A stretch of 64,000 nucleotides of DNA from Bacteroidales bacterium (GTDB taxonomy: Bacteria > Bacteroidota > Bacteroidia > Bacteroidales > UBA932): contig JAKSKH010000003.1 of assembly GCA_024401855.1 (NCBI GenBank), positions 1 to 64,000 of the forward strand, given 5' to 3'. The translations under genes were made by a program, and so were the position numbers. Of this stretch, positions 58,758 through 64,000 are shown piece after piece; position 1 is the stretch's first letter, and the number at the start of each line of letters is the position of its first letter. Under the pieces are notes generated by a model. That model made no database searches. It was not told where the DNA came from and was given only the letters and a program-made list of their open reading frames with translations.

Positions 58758-60625
58758 CAGCGGCGTTTCTTCTGCTGGGCCTTCAACTGCTGTTCCTGCA
58801 TCTTCTGTGCCGCTTCAAGTCTCTGCTGCCATTTGCTCTTCGGAAGCGGTTTGCCTTCAGAAGCCTTTACCCTTGCCAGTATCTCATCCGGATTGACGAA
58901 CCATTTCCTGATTATCCAGTTCTGTACTATCGAGTAAAGCTGGGAAAGCAGATAATAGTAACTCAATGCCGCAGACACGCTGTTGCAGATGAAGAACATC
59001 ATGACAGGCATCATATACAGGCTCATGAACTTCATGGATGCCGCGTTGGGATCGTTAGCCGTGGGCTGGTTTGCCATTGTCATCTTGGAATACAGCCACA
59101 TCGTGACAGCCATGAGGAGCGCGAACAGGGAGAGGTGGTCTCCGAGAATGGGGATTCTCCTGCCGTAGTCCAGGATGGAATCGTAGGCCGAAAGGTCATG
59201 ACACCAAAGGAAGGGTTGCTGACGCAGTTCTATGGATGCAGGGAAGAAACGGAACATCGCCCACAGAATAGGCAGGGTGATAAGCATGGGAAGGCATCCT
59301 CCCATGGGGCTGACGTTGGCTCTCTTGTAGAGGTCCATCGTGGCCTGTTGCTTTTTCATTGCATCCTCCTGTTTGGGATACCTGGCGTTTATCTTTTCAA
59401 TTTCCGGCTTGAGCGCGGCCATCTTGGCGGATGACAGGAAAGACTTGTTCGTGAAAGGAAGGACGACAGTCTTTATCACAAGCGTCATCAGGAGGATTAT
59501 GAGTCCGAAATTGTCAATGAACTTGTGGAAGAAGTTGAAAAGAGGGATAATGACATACTGAGTGAACCATCCCACAAGCCATCCTCCCAGAGGAATGATC
59601 TTCTCGTATTTGTTGTCGAAACTCTTCAGAGTCTGGAAATGGTTGGGTCCGAAATAGAATTCAAATGGAATCTGAACGTCCGACCCGTTCTTGAAATCAC
59701 AGCGCATCTTGGCACTGCAGGCCATAAGATTGCGTTCAGGGTCATCCTGAGCCATGAAGTTTATGCTCAACTCGCCTGAAGCGAACTCCTGCGGTGCACG
59801 GAGTATTGCGGAGAAGAACTGCTGCTGGAATGCGAACCAGCTCAATTTCGAGTCTATACGCTTCTTGGAATTGCGGCCCCTGCCCATTTCGACAGGTTTT
59901 TTGTCGCCGTTGAAATAATAGTCGAGCTTGGAGTACTGGCTTTCGTTCTTGTAGCCTTTCTCCATGCGTGGAATCACAACATCGTAATCGAGGTCGAATA
60001 CGCTCACGTTACGAGGAATTACATTGTCGAGTCCTACGAAGGAAAGGAGGTTGTCAACGCTGTAGCTTCCGGGACGAAGGATGTATTTCTGCTCGATGTA
60101 TCCACCTCCATCGAAGGGAAGGCGCATCACGAGGGTGCTGTCGGTATGTTCGGCGACGCGGAAATTGAAGTTCCTGGTTTCTATGTATTCCCCTGTGTAG
60201 ATGCTGAGAGAATATTCGCAGCCGCCCGGTTTGTAAATGTAAAGAGCCGTGCTGTCGTAATTGAAATAATTCTTTACAAGCACGGAATACGGCTTTGCTC
60301 CCTTTGTATTGAATTCCACCTTTATCAGGTCGTTTTCGAGGGCTACTATACTCGATTCCTCCCTGTATGCCGAATCGAGAAGAGCATCCTTGAATATTGC
60401 GGTCTGTTTCAGGACGTTCACGCTGTCCGTCGCATACTCCCCTGCCGCTTCGGCGGCATTGTCAGCAACGGCGGGAGCCTCGCGTACGAGACTTTCAACC
60501 ATTGCGATGGAATCAAGTTTTGCCTGGACTTCCGCCTGTTTGCGAGCCTGTTTGGACTGATAGAAGGTGAATCCGAAGAAAATAGCGATAATGAGGACAA
60601 AACCTATTACAGAATTCTTGTCCAT
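58757..60625 (-). CDS. yidC: Membrane protein insertase YidC
   Basis: A 622-residue insertase of the Gram-negative type. N-terminal membrane anchor (VIGFVLIIAIFFGFTFY), large periplasmic beta-super-sandwich domain (about 60-340), and the conserved C-terminal five-helix core (IILLMTLVIKTVVLPFTNKS, SPMGGCLPMLITLPILWAMF, MPVMMFFICNSVSAALSYYY), then a basic tail rich in Lys and Gln. It inserts and folds inner-membrane proteins with or without Sec. ATG overlaps the DUF349 stop by one base (TAATG). Confidence 0.97.
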   Translation of the reverse strand: MDKNSVIGFVLIIAIFFGFTFYQSKQARKQAEVQAKLDSIAMVESLVREAPAVADNAAEAAGEYATDSVNVLKQTAIFKDALLDSAYREESSIVALENDLIKVEFNTKGAKPYSVLVKNYFNYDSTALYIYKPGGCEYSLSIYTGEYIETRNFNFRVAEHTDSTLVMRLPFDGGGYIEQKYILRPGSYSVDNLLSFVGLDNVIPRNVSVFDLDYDVVIPRMEKGYKNESQYSKLDYYFNGDKKPVEMGRGRNSKKRIDSKLSWFAFQQQFFSAILRAPQEFASGELSINFMAQDDPERNLMACSAKMRCDFKNGSDVQIPFEFYFGPNHFQTLKSFDNKYEKIIPLGGWLVGWFTQYVIIPLFNFFHKFIDNFGLIILLMTLVIKTVVLPFTNKSFLSSAKMAALKPEIEKINARYPKQEDAMKKQQATMDLYKRANVSPMGGCLPMLITLPILWAMFRFFPASIELRQQPFLWCHDLSAYDSILDYGRRIPILGDHLSLFALLMAVTMWLYSKMTMANQPTANDPNAASMKFMSLYMMPVMMFFICNSVSAALSYYYLLSQLYSIVQNWIIRKWFVNPDEILARVKASEGKPLPKSKWQQRLEAAQKMQEQQLKAQQKKRR

Positions 60626-62361
60626 TACTGCTCGCCCTCCTCTGCCTGGCGGATTTTCTCTTCAAGAGTCTTAAGCTCTGCCTTGGCCTGTTCAATCCTC
60701 TCCTTCATCTGCTGAATCAGCGGTTCGCTGTTCTTGGAGGTGGAGAAGAAACCTATATTGTTTTCATAAGTTGTAACATCCTGCTGAAGAGCGCGGTATT
60801 TCTCCATCAAAGTGTCCTTGAGGCTGCGGGGTGCTGAACTGCCGTTCCTGGCTCCCCTGTTCTGTGAGAAGAACGGGAATTTCTCCTGCATCGCCTCCTT
60901 GAAAGCTTTGGCGATATTGTCCTTCTCCTTGAATGGAACGTGTCCTATGGCCTGCCAGCGCTCGTTGAATGAACGCATTGCCTCGGCCTTCTTCCCCTCA
61001 TCTTCGCAATTCTCGAAACCGAGTATTTCGTCTATGAGTTTCTTCTTTGCCTTAAGGTTGCCGTAGAAATCGTTCTCAGGGGTGGAATTGGCATCCCTGT
61101 TGGCGAAGAACTCATCGCATGCCCCACGGAACTTCTTCCAGAGCTGTTCTGATTTCTTGCGGGGAACGGGTCCTATTTCCTTCCACCTTTTCTGGAGGGA
61201 GATGAAGAGGTCCGTGGCCTTTTTCCAGTCGGTGCTGAGCTTGAGCTCCTCGGCCTGTCTGATGAGGTCCAGCTTCTTTTCAAGGTTCTCGTTCATGTTG
61301 TCCTTGAATTCCGTATAGAAATCACGCTTGCGGGCATAGAAACTGTCACAGGCGGCGCGGAAACGGTCATATATCTTCTGATTCTCCTTCTTTGTGGCGA
61401 AACCGATCTTGCGCCACTCCGCCTGGAGCTCCTCTATCTGTTTGGAAAGGGTGTTCCACTCTCCGGAGGACTTCACTTCCTTGCCGACAATTTCCTCGAG
61501 TCTTTCGCACAGGGTGGTCTTTGCTGCGAGGTTGTCTTCCTGCTGGCCCTTGAGCTCCTCGAAATGGGCCTGATATTTCTTGTTGATCACGGCTGTGGCG
61601 GCCTTGAAACGGTTCCATATGTCGTCCCGGTACTCCTTTGCAACAGGACCGAATTCCTTCCACTGCTCGTGAAGTTTCTGAAGTTCATGGAAAGCGTTGA
61701 CCACGTTCTCGTTCTCGGCAAGCTTCTCGGCGGCTGCGCAGAAGGCTTCCTTGGCCTCCAGGTTCTTCTTGAAATCAAGGTCCCTCAAATCGCGGTTGAT
61801 CTTGACCATGTCATAGAATTTCTCCACGTAGAACTGGTATGTGTCGTTGATGTTCCTGAAAGCGGTTGCGGGCACCGGTCCGGCCTCCCTCCAGCGGTTC
61901 TGGATTTCACGGAATGCGGGGAACTGGGCGCTGACGTCGTCCTGTCCTTCGACAATGGCCTTCAGTTCCTCTATGATTGCTTCCTTCTTCTTGAGATTCT
62001 CCTCCCTCTGGGCTTCCTGCTGCTTGTTGAAATCTGAGCGCTCCTTCTTGTAGTCTGCGTAGAGAGCCTTGAAATTCTGCTCTACCGCCTCGAAGGGATT
62101 GTTTGTTCCGGCTTCCGTGTCATCCACGTTGTTCTCGCCCTTCAGCTTCAGCAGAAGCTTGTAGAAAGCCGATTTGATTGATTCGGCTTCCTTGGAACGG
62201 GACATCCTGTCTGCGCTCTCCTTGAGGTTCTGGAATAATTCTGAAAGTTCTGCAAGGGATTTGTCTGCATAATTGACTACCTCGGCGGCCACTTCCCGGG
62301 CTGTTTCTTCTACGTCTGAAGTGATGTTCTTAATCGCTTCAGGAATGTTCTTTTCGCTCAT
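60625..62361 (-). CDS. DUF349 repeat protein
   Basis: A 578-residue, highly charged helical protein containing five or six DUF349 repeats, each with a W at similar spacing (EIQNRWREAGPVP, HEQWKEFGPVAKEYRDDIWN, QAEWRKIGFATKKENQKIYD, QKRWKEIGPVPRKKSEQLWK, NERWQAIGHVPFKEKDNIAK). The N-terminus is acidic and the C-terminus is coiled coil. ATG 62361 (MSEKNIPEAIKN) is chosen; the upstream frame extends through the promoter. Function unknown; adjacency and tight coupling to yidC are of note. A -7 element TATATTTG lies 29 bases upstream. Confidence 0.85.
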   Translation of the reverse strand: MSEKNIPEAIKNITSDVEETAREVAAEVVNYADKSLAELSELFQNLKESADRMSRSKEAESIKSAFYKLLLKLKGENNVDDTEAGTNNPFEAVEQNFKALYADYKKERSDFNKQQEAQREENLKKKEAIIEELKAIVEGQDDVSAQFPAFREIQNRWREAGPVPATAFRNINDTYQFYVEKFYDMVKINRDLRDLDFKKNLEAKEAFCAAAEKLAENENVVNAFHELQKLHEQWKEFGPVAKEYRDDIWNRFKAATAVINKKYQAHFEELKGQQEDNLAAKTTLCERLEEIVGKEVKSSGEWNTLSKQIEELQAEWRKIGFATKKENQKIYDRFRAACDSFYARKRDFYTEFKDNMNENLEKKLDLIRQAEELKLSTDWKKATDLFISLQKRWKEIGPVPRKKSEQLWKKFRGACDEFFANRDANSTPENDFYGNLKAKKKLIDEILGFENCEDEGKKAEAMRSFNERWQAIGHVPFKEKDNIAKAFKEAMQEKFPFFSQNRGARNGSSAPRSLKDTLMEKYRALQQDVTTYENNIGFFSTSKNSEPLIQQMKERIEQAKAELKTLEEKIRQAEEGEQ

Positions 62362-62390
62362 TTTATAAGAGTTATGATAGTTGTATTTGG

Positions 62391-62427
62391 CAAATATACA
62401 TATTTTGCAAGAAAATCGGTAATTTTG
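62391..62427. promoter_or_regulatory. Divergent -7 elements for the DUF349-yidC operon and trmD
   Basis: Minus strand TATATTTG at 62398-62391 (29 bases before ATG 62361) and plus strand TAATTTTG at 62420-62427 (19 bases before ATG 62447). Confidence 0.5.
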
Positions 62428-62446
62428 CGGCGGATAAAATAATGAT

Positions 62447-63130
62447 ATGAGGATAGATATTCTTACGGTTGTTCCGGAATTGCTGGAAAGCCCGTTGAGC
62501 CATTCCATAGTTGGGCGTGCAATCAAGAAGGGACTTGTTGACATTCAAGTACATAACCTTAGAAAATACGGATTGGGACCGCGGAGGAACGTGGACGATT
62601 ATTCATACGGCGGAGACGCCGGGATGGTAATGATGGTGGAACCCGTGTTCCGCATGATAGAGGAACTGAGGTCGCAGCGGAAGTATGACGAAGTCATATA
62701 TATGTCACCGGACGGAGAGAGGCTCAACCAGTCAATCTCCAACGAAATGTCCATGTTGGACAACATCATCATAATATGCGGACATTACAAGGGGATAGAC
62801 CATAGGATACGCGAGCATCTCGTGACAAGGGAGATCTCCGTCGGTGATTACGTTGTGAGCGGAGGTGAGATCCCCGCCGCCCTGCTTGCCGACTCCCTTG
62901 TACGGCTTATTCCCGGGGCTCTTACGGACGAGACCTCGGCGTTGAGCGACTCTTTTCAGGACAACCTCCTCTCCCCTCCCGTCTATACGCGTCCGGTTGA
63001 ATTCAACGGATGGAGAGTTCCCGATGTGCTTCTTTGCGGCGATCCTAAAAAAATTAGAGAATGGCAGGATGAACAGTCTCTCGAAAGGACAAAATTACTT
63101 CGCCCGGAATTACTTAATAAAATTCTTTAA
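62447..63130 (+). CDS. trmD: tRNA (guanine-N1)-methyltransferase
   Basis: A 227-residue SPOUT enzyme that makes m1G37 in tRNAs and prevents frameshifting. [20 protein letters not shown] start, then [17 protein letters not shown], the knot motif [20 protein letters not shown], and [16 protein letters not shown]. Length matches the family. The final residues lie just before an AT-rich stretch that holds the promoter of the small RNA. Confidence 0.97.
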   Translation: MRIDILTVVPELLESPLSHSIVGRAIKKGLVDIQVHNLRKYGLGPRRNVDDYSYGGDAGMVMMVEPVFRMIEELRSQRKYDEVIYMSPDGERLNQSISNEMSMLDNIIIICGHYKGIDHRIREHLVTREISVGDYVVSGGEIPAALLADSLVRLIPGALTDETSALSDSFQDNLLSPPVYTRPVEFNGWRVPDVLLCGDPKKIREWQDEQSLERTKLLRPELLNKIL

Positions 63131-63168
63131 AAACTAAAAAAGTTTTTTCTAAAAAATTTTTGAAAAGT

Positions 63169-63199
63169 TTTGCAGAAATAAAAAATAGCCTTATATTTG
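63169..63199 (+). promoter_or_regulatory. Strong promoter of a small transcript
   Basis: TTTG (63169-63172), 19 bases, TATATTTG (63192-63199): both boxes and the spacing fit the Bacteroidota consensus exactly, the best match in the window. No plus-strand gene follows. Confidence 0.75.
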
Positions 63200-63204
63200 C
63201 ATTC

Positions 63205-63325
63205 GAGAAATGAAAACAACTCTACTCCGTTCTAACCGGAGCAAAACTAACCAACAATAATTAACCTTCTATAGGTATACACTACTAACTAACCGTAAAA
63301 CCTCGCTGTGACAGCGAGGTTTTGT
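63205..63325 (+). ncRNA. Putative small RNA of about 120 nucleotides
   Basis: A transcription unit between trmD and the convergent cyclase gene, bounded by a consensus promoter and a strong hairpin. It contains a small stem CTCCG-TTCTAAC-CGGAG (63225-63241) and a 16-codon open frame at 63210-63260 with no recognisable product (MKTTLLRSNRSKTNQQ). The next gene is on the other strand, so this is not a leader of a plus-strand gene. It may be a regulatory RNA or encode a micro-peptide. No known RNA family was recognised. The 5' end is estimated. Confidence 0.5.
63297..63323 (+). terminator. Terminator-like hairpin of the small transcript
   Basis: AAAACCTCGCTG pairs fully with CAGCGAGGTTTT across a TGA loop, 12 base pairs. 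It ends in TTTTG rather than a longer T run. The symmetrical A and T arms could also serve the opposite strand, downstream of the cyclase gene ending at 63346. Confidence 0.7.
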
Positions 63326-63345
63326 CGTATATATTGTGTTGGAAT

Positions 63346-64000
63346 TTATTTTTTTGTCTCCACGATGCGGACTTCGTAGAGCTTGGGCCAGTTTTTTCCC
63401 GTCAGATATATTTTGCCGTCCGAATATGCTATTCCGTTCAGAACGTCGGTGTCTTTCGTCCGCAGTTTGTCCGGAAGCAGACCGGAGCAGTCTATGACTC
63501 CCTCAACGTTTCCGCTTTCCGGATTAATGATGACGATCAGGTCCGTAGTGTAGATGTTGGCCCAGATTCGGCCGTCTATCCACTCGAGTTCGTTGAGATA
63601 TTTCACCGCCTTTCCGTTCAGCTTTACGTTGACGCTTCTTTTAAGACGGAAGGAATCGTCAAGGAAGTACAGGGTTGAAGTGCCGTCCGAGGCAATCAGT
63701 TCCTTTCCGTCGGTTGTAAGGCCCCATCCTTCTCTCGGGTACGAAAACGTCTTTTCGTACTTGAGGGTGGATGCATCGTAGATAAATGCCACCTTGTTGA
63801 GCCAGGTGAGCAGGAAAAGCTTCCCGTTGAGCATTACGGACCCTTCGCAGAAGTACTTTTTGTCAAAATCGAGTTTTCTCAGCACCTTGCCGGACTCGAG
63901 ATCGACCTTCCTGAAACTGCTTCTGCCGAACTGACCGGTGCTCTCGAACAGGGTTCCTCCGTTGAAAAACAGTCCCTGAGTGTAAGCCTTGGAATCGTGG
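63346..64000 (-). CDS. Glutaminyl-peptide cyclotransferase family protein, partial
   Basis: An open frame of 218 codons enters from the right edge, so the N-terminus is missing. It begins in HDSKAYTQGLFFNGGTLFES, then TGQFG, the hallmark of the plant/bacterial type glutaminyl cyclase (Glu_cyclase_2, five-bladed propeller), followed by KKYFCEGSVMLNGKLFLLTW and ELEWIDGRIWANIY. The family turns N-terminal glutamine of exported proteins into pyroglutamate; in Bacteroidota it is common for secreted proteins. A signal peptide would be outside the window. Confidence 0.88.
   Translation of the reverse strand, partial: HDSKAYTQGLFFNGGTLFESTGQFGRSSFRKVDLESGKVLRKLDFDKKYFCEGSVMLNGKLFLLTWLNKVAFIYDASTLKYEKTFSYPREGWGLTTDGKELIASDGTSTLYFLDDSFRLKRSVNVKLNGKAVKYLNELEWIDGRIWANIYTTDLIVIINPESGNVEGVIDCSGLLPDKLRTKDTDVLNGIAYSDGKIYLTGKNWPKLYEVRIVETKK

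Overview
The window is a gene-dense chromosomal segment of a member of the Bacteroidota, most likely order Bacteroidales. The evidence is lineage-typical: start sites preceded by the Bacteroidota -7 element TAnnTTTG rather than by Shine-Dalgarno sequences, a TamL-type outer-membrane lipoprotein, a NagB-LmbE fusion, an RluA-family enzyme with a long N-terminal extension, DUF3467, a DUF349 coiled-coil protein next to yidC, a PPi-dependent phosphofructokinase, and many small exported beta-barrel proteins and lipoproteins. I saw no rRNA, tRNA, CRISPR array, prophage or intact insertion sequence. The species cannot be named from this window.

Layout. 1-1.3 kb: an AbiE-type (type IV) toxin-antitoxin pair, cut by the window edge. 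1.3-1.7 kb: a repeat-rich scar with an exact 86-bp copy of part of the toxin gene fused out of frame to the 3' end of the next gene. 1.6-4.4 kb (minus): DUF3467, KdsC-like phosphatase, Maf and RluA-like synthase in one overlapping operon. 4.4-9 kb (plus): valS and an ABC-F ATPase. 9-12.7 kb (minus): malQ, a CinA-type amidohydrolase, a degenerate PyrD-like protein and an XRE regulator. 12.7-14.8 kb: an AT-rich, gene-poor stretch with an unknown protein, a small porin-like protein and the stump of an alpha-L-fucosidase gene. 14.8-18.3 kb: a large exported GH2 beta-galactosidase. 18.3-22.5 kb: envelope and RNA-modification genes (YqaA-like, PlsC-like acyltransferase, queA, rlmD).

22.5-29.4 kb (minus) is the most unusual block: two NHLM-type ABC exporter proteins, an NHLM-type membrane-fusion protein, a second lipoprotein membrane-fusion protein and a TolC-like outer-membrane factor. 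Together they look like a complete trans-envelope exporter. The protease domain normal for the family is absent and no substrate gene lies nearby. 29.4-38.3 kb: Ca/Na antiporter, two small barrels, rarA, a cytoplasmic GH13 amylase, tamL, an exported sugar isomerase-like lipoprotein and an rRNA/tRNA methyltransferase. 38.3-48 kb (plus): a long run of PPi-PFK, ligA, a RelA/SpoT protein, an Ig-like lipoprotein, a barrel protein and a short ispG. 48-56 kb: pssA, a C1 peptidase, a lipoprotein with an RNase D-like nuclease and RlmI, lpxB-surE and gap. 56-62.4 kb (minus): DUF349, yidC, yggS and nagB-lmbE, overlapping stop to start. 62.4-64 kb: trmD, a probable small RNA with its own promoter and terminator, and a glutaminyl cyclase cut by the window end.

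Functional themes are glycan and maltodextrin use (GH2, GH13, GH77, NagB-LmbE), PPi-linked glycolysis with GAPDH, envelope building (LpxB, KdsC-like, TamL, YidC, PssA, PlsC-like), RNA modification (QueA, RlmD, RlmI, TrmD, SpoU-type, RluA-like) and stringent response. The genome is compact. Genes in operons overlap by 1-4 bases, five convergent pairs overlap at their 3' ends, and at least eight genes have a promoter -7 element only 4-7 bases before the start codon.
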